Origin: Eumeta japonica
Lineage: Eukaryota; Arthropoda; Insecta; Lepidoptera; Psychidae
Direction of reading: 5' to 3'
Length of the DNA: 64,000 nt
Assembly: GCA_005406025.1 (NCBI GenBank)
Contig: BGZK01000161.1
Coordinates: 372,001-436,000 of the forward strand
Part shown: piece by piece, positions 25,358 to 52,700 of the stretch
Numbering within the stretch: position 1 is the first letter of the stretch
How the letters are laid out: each line of letters starts with the position of its first letter
The notes under the pieces: model-generated
Seen by the model: only the letters and a program-made list of their open reading frames with translations
The model's database searches: none
Told to the model about the DNA's origin: nothing
Program-made: the position numbers and the translations under genes

Positions 25358-27930
25358 TTATAAATGTTTTTCAACAGCCTGTAATGTTATCCAAAATAAA
25401 TTGAAAACTAATCAAAACAAAAACATTATCATAGATATCACATTTTTCAAATATTTATTTTCAAATATTTATTCGTTACTCCATAGATTAGAATGATATA
25501 GTAGTATACATAGACTAGATAATACGAACATATTGATATATGTTTTGACACAGACTGTAACGTTATATATTTGTTTATTTTGTTAAGTTTTTATCAACCT
25601 ATTGCTAATATACAGGCGCTTTTCTGTAAAGAATCTGCTGCCAACGGACCGAAGAAAACCATCGGATAGAAAAGTTACAGTACAAAGATATATTTCGAAG
25701 ACCCCGATGTCGAAGGTAAGGTGAATTATCAAATTGTATTTTAATGATGTGGATACATCTGTTGTAATTTGTATTAAGAGTCCTTTTGTGAACAGAATTT
25801 TATAAACCAACGCTATCTATTGGTGCAAAAGTGAATGAAGTCATTAGAATGACTATATATTTTTTTTATTTCAATAACTGCTTCACATTCGTAAGCGATG
25901 AAAAATATTTAACTTACAGTGATACCTTACATTGAAACGTTAATCATCTTATGTGGAGATTTGAACTCTGACATACTTAAAATAAATCACCTTTTAGTTT
26001 CATAAAATAAGAGCCCGATTTAGAATTTTAAAGACTCACCCCACGACTATGCAATATGTATTTTAATTTAACCTTCATATTAAAATGTGCACCTATTTCG
26101 TTATATTTCATACTTTTTGTACCCTAGACTTGTGCTTTATAAATTCATTTTGAAACATTAATTCATATTATTATTCCAATTACCTGTAAACCAACCTATA
26201 TACCAGCCACCTGTAAGAGACATGCATATTACAATTTAATTCGTAAATTGGAGTGTAGTTATATGTAAAAACAGAAAAATTTGATGTTAATCAAGCCCTC
26301 AACGAGTTCTGGTATAGTCTATATTAGCGATTTTTTTTTTCCTTACTCCATTTTTTATCTACCTCTATGAAATGAGTGACGTCAGTGTGTGATGGCTTGT
26401 TTTTTTTTATTAAGAGGTTTGGAAAATGCTTTATCGTATCATCAGGACTAGATGTTAGACCGGGTATGTCGGATTCAGATATACCCATACCGATTAAAAA
26501 CCTCCTGTGTCTTCTGTCCCTGTTTCTTCCGCAGAACTGCCGTTAGACATTAATTCACGGGAGGAGGTTTTAGTTGGTGCTTTCCCGTCATGTATTCGAA
26601 GCCATTTGTTCCTTCCTTCTGGTTACGTTTATTTTCAGTTGGATGCTTTTCTGTCCGATGGAGGTCTTGGAGGATCTCTGTCACGAATGTACATGTTGCG
26701 CGAGAGAAATGTTATAGCGAGGCATGTAGCTCGCAATTTCCACGGGCATGCCGTCGTTTTTTTCAGAATTATCTTTAACCTTTCGTAAGTACGTTGTAGG
26801 TCGCCACAATGACCTACTTCTAAGCCAAATTTCACTTATAAAATTCACCTGGAATTGGTTTATGATGAAACTTGCTTTGGATTTTTAATGAGATAGGTAT
26901 TCAGTCAATGACCGTAATTTTTAAATGACAAAATATTAAAACTTTATTAATTGAATTAATTAAAGATTTTTTTATGAAAGATATATTAAAAAAATCTAAT
27001 TGAGACTTGGTTCAATAAACTTTATGATTTTATTCTTAGTGGGGAGAGAGTGAATAACATTGTTTCCTATCTCAAAAGAAGATTACGCTATACAATTTCA
27101 AGCACCGTAGGAGAGCAGGTCGTCTTAATCTACTTAGCTACTTATGTAAATGGACTGGCTATCAGGGAATATAATATTAGAGCGGGTAGGGAGTGCAGAT
27201 GCTGCACAACGAACGCGTAGATCGGCTGTTAGAGAATGAGGCGGCTGTTCCCTTCAGCTCGCGCTCTCATTTTTTTATGACCATGTCGTGCAACAACATC
27301 ACTAAACTTAATAACTCCTCAAATCCTACTGTACTTGCTCTAAAGTATTTCTTGTCAATCTCCCGGTTAACAATTATCCATTGTTACTTATTAATATTTT
27401 CATATTTGAAAGTCTTTCTTGTAAATGCATAATTAACTGTCGAGGTACTGTTTGATCCAGGGCTTTCTCCTCTTTCTTTTTTTAATTTTTGTTGTTATGA
27501 TTGGTACAGCCCATGCATTTGTTTGGACTTTTGATAGTGTCGACGCTATGATAAATACGTCCCTCTTCCACGACTCTCACATTGAAACCCTATAGTCTAC
27601 TACCATGTAGTGTATTATCTATGGTTTAAACTCCGAGTCCGATTGGCAGTGCGTCGCAATAAGGGCTATACTACCCTGCTCAGGGCACAAATATAGTGTA
27701 AAAACTCGACTTTTGACATTTAATACTATTGACGTTGACGTTTGTAAGCCCTATAGTTTGTGATTTAAATTTTGATTCATTTTTGAAAATTGAGCATCTG
27801 ATTTGTGGGTCTTTTATTGGAATCTTGATAATGGTTTAAAAGATGCAAGTTATTTCATTATAGTATAGCGTTTTTATGCGTATGTACATATTATTGGTAA
27901 ATATAAATTATTCTTATAACCTACATCATA
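25358..27930. other. Divergent spacer between TTF2 and AARS2
   Basis: It must hold both promoters, but no core motif could be assigned. 26390-26820 is less AT-rich than its surroundings, is open on both strands and looks like a repeat fragment (cagatatacccataccgat, aaaaacctcct). Another such stretch lies at 27180-27290. Confidence 0.5.
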
Positions 27931-41582
<13,652 letters not shown>

Positions 41583-41720
41583 AACAATCATATGAAACAA
41601 ATTTATCTGTGTTTGGTGTATTTTATGTAGATAAGTTTATAGTTTATTAATATTTTAAGGATCTAAATATTTTGTATCCCTGTTACTTTATGTACAACGT
41701 CGCATAAGGATAATGGAGGA

Positions 41721-41737
41721 AATAAAAATGCAATAAA
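41721..41737 (+). terminator. Likely polyadenylation signals of AARS2
   Basis: AATAAA occurs at 41721-41726 and again at 41732-41737, about 140-155 bases after the AARS2 stop. Paired hexamers at this distance are typical of insect 3' UTRs. The AT-rich background limits certainty. Confidence 0.45.
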
Positions 41738-42484
41738 CTTGTGATGTTCTACTGTTAACAATGCGAAAATTAAATAAAATATGAATAAGTATAACACAAT
41801 ATTTAATAACATTCAAGGTATATAAGAAATTCAGGGCTTATGGGTTTCTGACCTCTAATTTACTATATCACATGCTTGTTTAAAATATAATAATCAATTC
41901 ATAATCACTGTAATGGAGATCACACAACAACAAGTAAGAAAGGAAAGGTATGAGGTTATCAAATTTTCACAGTTTTCAAATTGAACTGTATAATTCTCAA
42001 AGTTTTTGAGTTATCCACAATGAAATGAACACTTCACTTTTATCAATATGTTACAACTTCATTGCATAGAAAGTTGTCAAAAAAAGAAACAATTTTGTAC
42101 AAAAGATAAAGTTTTAGGCAAGTCTATACTTCTACACGAACACTTCACTGTATTCTTGGAAAATTCTGTAATACTCATAGTATTAAATATGATGCTGTGA
42201 TAAAACCTCGTCATTAAGCAGGGCAAGTAGATATTATGTCTTTTAGCAAATGTTGCCAAAAACTGATAAAAAAGTACAGTGCTACATATAATTTACATAT
42301 ATCCAAGTATTATTGTACTCTCCTTGCATAGAAAAGGCTCTAGATTCATAAACCAGACACATCTCCAATTTGATATGATTCTGATAAGAAATGGCAATTT
42401 TCTAAAACATTTTTCTAAACAAAATTTCATATTTTACCTGTTGAATGTGAGATCCTTCAAAGAAATCAATATTTAATAGTAGTT

Positions 42485-42516
42485 GGTTCACCACAGTATA
42501 TAAATACTGTGGTGAA
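42485..42516. repeat. Short perfect hairpin downstream of AARS2
   Basis: GTTCACCACAGTAT, a 4-base loop, then the exact complement. It lies about 900 bases past the AARS2 stop, too far to be an obvious 3'-end signal. Confidence 0.6.
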
Positions 42517-43181
42517 CAACCATAAAAATAATTTTATTATTAGAAAAAAAATTCAGTTTCTAACAACCGTCTCCAATCAATATATATAGTGTATGTATGT
42601 ATATTATATAATTTTATAAATCAAAGAATTTTAAATATAAAATTAAATAAAATAAAAACTCAATTGAAGAACAATGATAGAACACAAATAAATGAAATGA
42701 TATGTTCAAGAATAGAACAAAATATATAAATGAAAGTATTGCACAAGCTGCGGGTGTGACACAGTACATGGTATTGCGCATGTGCTGTTACTATCGTGGC
42801 ATCTTATTATATCATTGTTTATCGAGCATCTTAGTTCATCAGCTTTAATTATTATGGGCATTGCAAGAATATACAGTGCAACTGTAAGAGAAACTCAACA
42901 GTTCTAAATGAGTTATGGAATACAGGCGATTATGTATTTTTTTTTCAAATAGGCCACAGTTACCTTCTTTTTCAGATTACCTAAAGCTGAATAGTATTAT
43001 TATTGGAATATAAAATCAAAGAAAAAAAGTATATAATACTGTTGTACTGATAATCCGGTTTTCGATTTTAGCAACTATATATCTTGACACTGATGTAACA
43101 ATGCATATCACAAGATACCTAAGGTCCTGTAATTTCTAATTTAAATGTTGTGTGTAATTTATTTTTAATCTCATTTTCTAC

Positions 43182-43385
43182 ATGTCATCTGTTCACCTAT
43201 GGAGTAACCTGCCAACGGCGGTATTCCCAGTGGACTATAAGATGGAGGTCTTTAAGAGTTTTCTGAAAAGCCAGCAACGCACTGATGACTGGTGGTTGCG
43301 GTTATCCATGGGCGGCGGTGACCATGTACCGACGGCCCGCATGCTTGTTTGCCCCTTAAAAATCCCATTAAATAAAAAAAAAACT
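43182..43385 (+). mobile_element. 3' end of a non-LTR retrotransposon with A-rich tail
   Basis: The open frame begins LWSNLPTAVFPVDYKMEVFK, the usual 'LWN-LP-AVFP--Y----FK' ending of insect RT polyproteins. Next comes a GGGDHVPTARMLVCP segment, typical of the 3' end of lepidopteran LINE copies. It closes with an A-rich stretch (aataaaaaaaaaact). Only the last 200 bases remain. Confidence 0.65.
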
Positions 43386-43400
43386 CTGTATACTTTGACG

Positions 43401-43437
43401 TGATAATGCATGTTTAGCACACAAGCATGCATTATCA
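43401..43437. repeat. Hairpin next to LINE tail
   Basis: TGATAATGCATG and its exact complement flank a 13-base loop. It directly follows the A-rich end of the 43182-43385 retrotransposon tail. Confidence 0.55.
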
Positions 43438-44438
43438 TGCAAGTGCTAGCTGGTTGTTGGCTTTTGAAGTGTTTGACTGTAAAGTCTTAGAGAGACAAAT
43501 GATTTATAATCACAGAATACTACGAGTTCTTCATAATAACGTAGTTGAGGCACATTGTTTACAAAACTAAAAAAAAAAACTCATAAAAATAAAATAATAA
43601 AACACACCCTTCAATGCTTCTTACCAGTTGTGTTACATGTTTCTTGCATTTTCATTTGATTGACTACCCTTAAGTGACGTTGTAATCTTGCTCTAACAAG
43701 TTGCTTCTTAAATATTTTCAAATTTCACTTTTATTTCAATATTAATATATTTCCAATCCCACTAAGCTTTATGTAAAGTTTAATTAAACTTGCATTGTTG
43801 AGATTTTCAATATAATTCATTGTTTTCAATGTAAATACTAAAAAAAAATTAATACAATTAAATGTTAAACTATTTTGGTTATTTTGACTGGTTTAAAAAT
43901 AAGTATTGTTTTACATTGTAATAAAATAATTTTATTTTTGTAAAATGATTTTCATTGCTTGTTTTAAATAAACAACACATGTATTGATAATTGCACCGGT
44001 ATAAACTACACCTACATTTTACAACGCGCAAATAAACATGGTTGACCATGAGACACACTGTCTGATTAAGCAGGTCTACCTATAGGTCAACTGAAATATT
44101 TAACTCAGTTGAGCAAAACGGCTGTCGAGTCCAATGTACTTCTATCTAATACCTTTGAACGAGTAATTCGAACGAGTGTGCAGGGGGTTTCGGGAGCGAT
44201 AAATCGATCTCGCTGTTTAATTTTTAACATGCTTTTATTAGCTTCACCTGTATGTATGTATGTAAACGACTCCTTTACACTTGATTTTATCCCACTTTAC
44301 ACAAACAGATTTAATTTAAACTTTGTACACATATCAAGAACCGGTGACAATACAATATTTTGATAAGTTTATCTCATTATCCTGATCAGGATCGAATAAA
44401 ATTTCGTCACGTATAGTCTGCGTGAGAACAATTGGCTT

Positions 44439-44491
44439 GTTACCGCTACTAAATTCTATTACTGTTTTGTAATAGAATTTAGTAACAGTAA
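44439..44491. repeat. Hairpin with ~23-base arms
   Basis: The arms pair around a short loop (AAATTCTATTAC ... GTAATAGAATTT), with extension through taccgctacta / tagtaacagta. It lies left of the long fold-back element. Confidence 0.55.
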
Positions 44492-44573
44492 TAAGCATTA
44501 TTGTTAATTAAACTATTGTTATATTGTTAAAAATTTGTAATTTGTAATCAATCCAACTAAAAAGTGAAAAATA

Positions 44574-44882
44574 AATATAGTTTAAAAAAACTAAACAACA
44601 CGTTTTTAAAGCACATCAAACTAAAAAGTGAAAAATAATTCTGAATATAAGCCGAAAATAATAATAAACAATGACGAAAAATACTAGTATTATTGTGGAA
44701 AAAGCGTGGGGCGCTTTGTGCCACATTTTTCATATAAAGAGCAACCCACGCTTTTTCCACAATAATACTAGTATTTCTCGTCATTGTTTATTATTTTTTT
44801 CAGCTCGTATTCAGAATTATTTTTCAATTTTTAGTTTGATGTGCTTTAAAAGCATGTTTTTTAGTTTTTTTTAAACTATATT
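44574..44882. mobile_element. Long fold-back element: 137-bp arms around a 34-base loop
   Basis: The left arm 44574-44710 and right arm 44745-44882 are inverted copies with about 90 percent identity by eye, and the match is perfect over the inner 24 or so bases. Both arms therefore encode the same accidental peptide on opposite strands. The sequence aactaaaaagtgaaaaata also occurs twice in direct order at 44556 and 44624. No transposase. It lies between the convergent AARS2 and Clp1 3' ends. Confidence 0.85.
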
Positions 44883-44956
44883 AAAAAATCTCATTTTATT
44901 CCAGTTTTTAGGTAATGAATTAGAATACAAAGGTAAATTTAGCCACTATTGACAAG

Positions 44957-45022
44957 ATTATAATAGCACAGTTGGGAAATCGGGCGGTCCTAAATCTAGA
45001 AAATCCCGGTTCGATTCCACAC
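44957..45022 (+). repeat. tRNA-derived SINE fragment or tRNA pseudogene
   Basis: An A-box-like TAGCACAGTTGG (44963-44974) and a B-box-like GGTTCGATTCC (45008-45018) lie about 34 bases apart, the polymerase III internal promoter spacing. The arms do not fold into a convincing tRNA and no clean acceptor stem is seen, so a SINE head is more likely than a functional tRNA. Confidence 0.5.
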
Positions 45023-46572
45023 AATTTTTTCAAGGTTTTTAGTTCTTTTTTAATTTTCTTTTTATATGAGAAAATGTCAAGTTTCTTCTTTGTGAGAAGA
45101 ACTATTATTGGGAGCAACTAACTGCTTTACCGACACAGCAACACTAAAGCTACTTGACAATAGATGGCGTTGTTGGGCAACACTAAGCCAAACTGTGATG
45201 ATAAAAATATGTTGGTAAGATCGGAAAATACTATTAATTTTCGAACAGTTGCGTTACCAATGATAATGCGTGGATGCAAAAGTGATCTTTTAGGTGGAGC
45301 GCCCATCTATGGGACGGTATATGTGGTGTGGCAATGATTAAACAGGTTAATTTGCTATTCTACTCAAAAAAGCTTCTATATGCACGATGGTCCCACTAGG
45401 AAACATAGAAGACGGAAGTAACGCGCGACATTTTGCATTGAACTACATGATATAAAAGATTAAAAACTTCGTATGAAATTTAAATTATGCAAATTGCAAA
45501 ATTCAATTCATATACCAGATCAGATTATTCAGAGATGTTCAAGACATTGCTTGGGAGGGAATTTCGAAAATATTGAAGGGATTGGGGAAGTTGTCACATT
45601 ATCTTTGGTTCGTCTTTAGCTGCACACGGGATTTGGTATATAGGCATCTCATTCACCCTTTAATGTCATGGTTTAACTAAATAAGGATCCAAACTTTATG
45701 CGTGGTTTGCTGCTTCAATCTCTGTCAAGAATCAGGTAGTTGTCATGTCAAACAAGAGTGGCGCGTGTTTCCACTGTTTTAAATCACATGCCTTGTCACT
45801 GCCGTACTATTTTTTTCCTTATCAAGGAATTCAAAGTCATTCAAACACGATAGAAAGGAGTTAATTACTGCCATTTCAAAGTTTACAAAATCAGCAAGTC
45901 AAAACGGTAGTGGACAAGTCGCTACTTGTAAAATAGATATCCAATGTAGAAGAAACATTCTCAAATAATGAGACAGGCATTGCAGCTTTGGACGATCCAC
46001 CATCAGTTAGAATTGAAAGTCCAAGAAGGGTCACAACAGGCGTACATTCGTTATTGACGGCCCAGGACTTTTTGTTTGTGAAAATCTATGAGACATCTAT
46101 GCCTAAAGGGTCATTAAATATTATATAAGCAGAGAATTTTTGTCGTTTTTAACTTACACTCCAAATACAATGATATTAGACCAAACAAATTCAGATGAAT
46201 GAATAGCGCTCGCGTATTTTTTTTTCTCAACCATAATTAACACCGCATAAAACTGAGTTAGTAATAATTCATTTTGGAAAATTATTTAATATCCTCTCCA
46301 ATTTATATCATAAACGAGTATGATGGCTATACATTATGTCAAAACCAGAATCTATTAAATTTTTCAGAAAACAAATATCGCTGGCTTGATCGCCATTCAG
46401 AACCCTTGCCCCCCCATGTCATAAATGAGCAAAGCCCCTCATTCCCCTTTGGTACTTAACATAATACTTGAACAACCACTAAGAGCGAGCATTCAATAAT
46501 GGCTGAAAACTAAAAGAAAAATCACACAGGGTAGCACTGTGCAATAAAATTAAAGACAAATGTTTTCAGTCA

Positions 46573-46578
46573 CTTTAT
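46573..46578 (-). terminator. Likely polyadenylation signal of Clp1
   Basis: TTTATT on the plus strand reads AATAAA on the minus strand about 130 bases past the Clp1 stop. It is the nearest canonical hexamer in the right orientation. Confidence 0.35.
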
Positions 46579-46706
46579 TGATTTTTTTCTCATTAAAATG
46601 TGTCACATTTAACTCAAAACTTTTTATCACAGTATCATGTACATTTTTAAAAGATCTCTAATGCTACAGTTTAAAAACAGTCTTCATCAGAATATTTAAA
46701 ATAAAA

Positions 46707-49700
46707 CTAATGATTATCCATGTATTGTAGTTCTGATAGAAGTAGCACTGTGTTTGGTAATGGCCTGGGCTGAGGTGATAAAATTGTCAGGGTCTGCCGA
46801 TCCATGTCCACGGCCGTCCTGTAAGTTTAAAACTGTTATTACATCGAGGAATTCAACCAAAGACAAAAACTGTTTACAGAATTGACTAAAAGTTTAATAT
46901 TATTAACGTAACATTAAATTTACAATAGATCACCATTTATGAAAGCTGTAATAGTAAAAGCGTCTCACGACAAATGCTCTTGGCTATTCATAATGCTATT
47001 TTGATCCCTACGCTTATGTATGGTAGTGAGTTGGATATAGCAAAAGAAAAATGAAAATAGGATCAATGCAGTGGAGATGCAATCGTTGAGTAGTATGTGT
47101 AGTATCTCGGAAAGATAGATGTAGAAACAGTGATGTTAGAGAGAGGTGTGGTTTGAAGGAAGACGTGGTGACTAGAGTAGAGAAAGGTATGTAGCTGTGG
47201 TTTGGCCGTCTGGAAAGGATGAATGAAAGTAGACTGACAAAACAAATGTATAGAGCGAATGTGTGTGATGGAAAGGTCGGCAAGGGTCACCCTTGAAAAT
47301 CCTACGCAGACCGTGTTGGTGGCATATTAAAAAAGGACCAAATTTTAAGCACCCATAACCGATGGACTTGCATGAAAAGATTGATGGATGTCAGTGAGGC
47401 ATGAGAGATACGCAAAGATGTGGAGATCTATAGTCTTTTCCTATCTTTCTTGGAAATAGGCATGAATTTATATTATTATAATACTCAACTAGAACAAAAA
47501 TCATTTCACTATAGTTGATTAGTAGTGATTCATTATTTTCAGGTCTAATTAATTAGTATCTGATTTTACACTAAATTGGAATTTAATTCATTTATATTAA
47601 ATTATTATATATGTTATTATGTTACAATGGAATCTCAACTAGAACCTCGTTAAGTCGAAATCCTCAGTAAGTGGAAAAAAATTGCCATTCCCTTCCGATG
47701 AACCTCTAAATACGCGATATCTCGAATTATTTAGACTTTGTAACTCGAACAAAATGTTATTTCCCTACGAAGTATTGATAATACATATTTATACTCTATA
47801 ACTCGAATTTCAAAAAGGAGACTCCGTAAGTCGTTGGTAAAATATAATAACATCTTACTTGGAATTCCCCAAAATAATAGCAATAAATTCCAAAATGAAT
47901 GTTCGGGTTTGGGGCTTCTAATCTATTGTTTTTGTCTTGCAATGAATGTATACATTCATGAAACTTTCTAAGTTACACAGCTGTGAACGTTATGTTTGTT
48001 CCTTGTCGACACAGTCATATATATCTCGAAATTCTTGTTAAGGGGAAAACTTGTTAATTTATTTTTTTTTTGCATTTCCCTTGACATTCGAGTTATTGCG
48101 ATTCCACTGTATAAATATTTTGACAATATTGACAAAATATGTTTTTTACAAGGTTTTAAAAAATTACTATTGTATAAAAATAAATCGATCTTGCAACTTT
48201 ACATGTATAATTTCTATAATTATGTCAACAATTCCGTCAGAATAATCAAAATTATAATGGGCTGGTACATACACGCATACAAAACCGGCAACATTAGAGT
48301 GTAGCACGTCATCTTCAGGACCAGCCGCGAAAGACACCGCCAACAAGCGATGCGCTAGAGCTGGAGATGGCCACACCTGCACCAATTTAGTGAGCGCATC
48401 CTCCGCGCGCATGCCTAGCGGCATACACGAATCCGGGAGAGAAGGTGCCCCCACCTATAATTTATTTTTGTGTTCTTTGAAATTATTTACTGTATGTGCG
48501 ATCTTGTTTATGAATGATATAATTAATTGATAATGGAGTATGCGATGAAGTTCGATGGATATTATATAGAGGCAGCATCAGAGATATTTAAGATCTTCCT
48601 CTTTATTTAGCCTACTTAGTACGACTGGCATTAGTGCACTGCTAGTGACAGGGGCATATTATATAATAGCCACATGTATATTACAATCCTTGTTCATGTG
48701 CCATCCTGTGTAAAAATTACACAAATAAATGCCAAAAATTAATAGCATTACTTTCCATAAGTAAGTGTTTTTTGAATCCAGAATACTATAATGGCTACCC
48801 ATATTTTAAAGACATTTAGTTATTTATAAAGTTAGTGGACTATTGTTCAGAAAAATAAATAAATTACAGCTTGATGGCATTTCTTGATCAAAAATTCCAA
48901 GGTATATTGTGTTCTTTCTTTGAAGAGCAAAGGATCACAATATATCTCTGAACAAGACATCCGAAGGAAATCGTTTATAAGAACCATGGGCCTAGCGGCA
49001 GTGGCATACAAGACAAATTTGCTTAAATTTTGTAACAAAGTAACTTATTCATATACAATCTATTGTTTAATAAACATGATTTCAATGTGTTTATCTGTAG
49101 TAAATTTACTATAGCATAGCATATAACACAAACCTTGTAAATCTTGAGATCCGTGAATTTTACATCAAAAGAATGCGGATAGTACGGTGTACGTTTTCCG
49201 TAGAAGTACTCCCTGATACGCGCGTCGCGGCCTTCTGCGCGTTGAGATACCGTACGCTCTACAACCTGTTGATCATAAAAAAGATATATTTTTTTCTATA
49301 TCTTTTGTTATGGATTCCATGATGAAAGGACACTCGTGATAACCCACCCCGCCACTTTTAGGTAGATAAACGACTTTCACAAATTTAGGCATATCCCTCT
49401 TGAGTTCATTATAGAGCCTCTCGTTGTCCAACACAAGAATAACATCTACCTGCAATAAAAGATACAAATTTATGTATTTACCACTTTTTTTTATTAAGTT
49501 ACCGCAGATTAAATTTATCTGTATATATATTGTAATAAAAACATATTAAAAAATATTATCTTCATGAAAAGCTTATGATAAGAAAAAACAATATTTCTTA
49601 GAAAGGTGAATATTTAATTTGTTGATGATATATAATTGGCTAAATGTGATAACGAAACAAAAACAAAATTGAAACTACTGATTAAAAAAATACTGAATTA

Positions 49701-52700
49701 CAAGCCATTGAAAATTCTTCACAAAATGAGTAGAACATGAGTTTTATATGGTACTGTTAATTATTGAAGTCAAAGCTCACAAGGATTTTCTCTACCCAAT
49801 TGGTAAATTTTTGTAAACAAAATAAAAAACTGGTAAACAAAAACTTAGTTGCATTTAATGTTTTCTGTTGCATTACAATTGCAATTATCATTGATGATTA
49901 GAATACATGCATATATAATTATTCATTTACCTCAAATGCTTGCGCCGCATGTGTTAAAACTTTGTAACCAGGCCCTTTGACCCACCCACAAGTGTTTATA
50001 ATCACTCCTGACGTTGATGCTGAAAGAAAGAACCGCTATAAGATATACCGGAGTCAAATTACTCTTTTGAGAGTTCTTTTCATTTTTTCACTAAAAACTA
50101 TATAAATTTTAAGATGATAAAATAATGTTTTGTTTTAAAGGTGAATAGTTACATACTTTTAGTTTTCAACATTCCTTAATGTGAAACATAAAGAGGATGG
50201 GAATGATGGCACTTCTACAGTCCCTTGGAGTATTTTGTATTAAAATCGAGACATTTCCGACAGAGATGGTTTTGACAGAAAAACAGACATACAGCAAAAT
50301 GATCCTCTAAGGCAGGTATGGGCAACCTATGACATGTGGGCCAAACTTTGGTGTGCAAATACATTAGCAGGCCGCGTTCAAAAAATAATGAATTTTAAAG
50401 TAATGTTTTAAACTAGTGTCATAATTTTTAGTGATAGATTTTTGGACATGAAATTTTCAAAATATCTTGTGAACGGGATCAAATCTTACAGTGGGTCGGT
50501 TTTTGCCCACATATGCTCTAAGGGTTCGCATTGAAGTAAACCTATAAAGCCCTATAAAATGAGTAAATGTTTGGTTAGTTGTCACTTTTTGGTGGAATTA
50601 GTTAGTTTACTTAGTGTTTTTTCAACTGTTATTATTATTATTACAGCTTTATTTATCCTTACAACTTAAATTTACATGTTTTAGTAGTATTATATAGAAC
50701 GTTAACGTTATTGTATGGCCCCTGTTCGGGTAAAAGCCTCCTCCATCTTCTTCCAGTTGTGCCTGTTTTGAGCAGTAGTTGTCCAGTTTTTCCCCGCGAT
50801 TTTCACAATATCGTCGGCCCATCTTTTCTTTTGCCGTCCCCTATGTCTTTTTCCAGAGGGACCAGGCCAATTAGTTGTTTGTGTAGTCCATCTTTTATCT
50901 TGGTACCTAGCAATGTGACCTGCCCACTTCCATTTCAGTGTCATTGTATGTTGTAGGGCGTCCACTAATTTAGTTTTATTTCGTATGTCTGTGTTTCGTT
51001 TTTTATCAATTCTTCTTAGTTTCAGGATGCTCCTCTCCATTGCATGTTGGCATGACCGAATTTTATTCTTGATTATGTTGGTGAAAATCCATGTCTGACT
51101 TGAGTATGTCAAGGTGGGCAGGATACACGAATCCATTATAATCTTCTTCATCTTCAGACTATAGTCTCCTTTGAGGATCTTTTCAACTGTTACTAACATT
51201 TAATTTTAAATTCCAATTTAAAATTTTATGTAAATCAAATAATAATTAAAATAACTAAACGTAGTCTTACCTTTCTTATTTTTTTCACATCTCTCTGCGA
51301 TTACTTCTGCAAGTCGGGACACAATTGTATTATAGAGTTCTAAATTGTCACTAGGTGATTTGTGTCCAAAATGATAAACAAGGGGTGCTTGCTGACTGAA
51401 GCCTTCCTCGATGGAAGCTGGCCTCTCCACTAACAATGCTCCTAAAATATTTGAATTGAAAGAAGAAAAAAGATTACCAAAATTTGTTTAAAGACAGGAT
51501 TTATTAGCAATTTTTGTTTTGTTCATTGTTAATATAACTTTGAAAATAATTAAAACATTTATTCACAAAACTACAGACAAAAATTTTGTCAATAATTTAA
51601 TGTTAAAGCTCGAATTACTCATAAATTAGCACAATCTTTTTAAATGGAATAGAATTTAATCTCATAGAGTTAAGGTTCAATTTCGTGTTACAAAATAACT
51701 TGGTATAGGTAAATATGGCATACGATATAGTCTGAACAGCAATTTTTGTGCAGATGGTGCAATTTCCATTGTAAATAATGCTGTATGTTGCGAGTTCAAA
51801 TATTACTAATCTCAAATAACCCTAGAGAAGTTATCATATAACTCTTATTATTTTCATTAAAATTTAAAAGTTTTAATGCTACAGCATATATTCTATGGTA
51901 TAAGTCATTAATTTGTAAAAATTCATAATTAGACGCTTGCCTGCATCATGTACTAACATGCAGAATGCAATCTTCGAGGGTGAGCAGTGAGTTGCATGCT
52001 GCATTTTAGTGTATGTTGTAGGCAAGCCTTAAAACAGCATATAATTTGATTAATATGCTTTGTGAAAATACATATAAAAATTGAAGGCTTTTTCGTAATT
52101 GATACAAAAATACAAATGACATATTAAGAAAATTTGAGACATATATCATACAAATAATACATATCTGTAAGATATTTTACAGTAATATGAAATTACAAAA
52201 TAGATATACCATAAATATAACTATTCAACATAATATAATATGTAAAGAGTAATTAAAACTACACTTTGGAAGGGAAAAAGAGATATTTGTATATCAGAAG
52301 AGATTAAAAAAAAAATTGGGTGCGTGTACATAAGTACGCGCTTGAGAAGTTATACTTCTTTGGCATCATTAAAAACGAGCCCAAACTCGATGGGGTTGCG
52401 TCGTTTAATTACGGAGTTCCTATGGCCACCTTCCAGCTCCATCATCAGACGCTGATTACCATAGAGTAGCAAAGTACTCGTCAAGATGAATCAAACGAGC
52501 CCAAACTCGATGGGGTTGCGTTGTTTAATTACGGAGTTCCTATGGCCACCTTCTAGCTCCATCATCAGACGCTGATTACCATATAGTATCAAAGTACTCG
52601 TCAAGACGAATCAAACGAGCCCAAACTGATAGGGTTGCGTCGTTTAATTACGGAGTTCCTATGTCCATCTTCCAGCTCCATCATCTGACGCTGATTACCA

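Larger units (their letters stand above)
41738..46572. other. Convergent spacer between AARS2 and Clp1
   Basis: Contains the hairpins, LINE tail, fold-back element and SINE fragment listed. 45100-46250 holds mixed-composition sequence with no recognisable gene. Confidence 0.5.

Noticed and set aside
26507..26788. Plus-strand 93-codon open frame between TTF2 and AARS2
   Set aside because: Both strands are open there, no domain is recognised, and the wording looks like a repeat fragment. Not called a gene.
44957..45022. Functional tRNA gene
   Set aside because: A and B boxes are present, but no cloverleaf with a good acceptor stem could be drawn; SINE head preferred.
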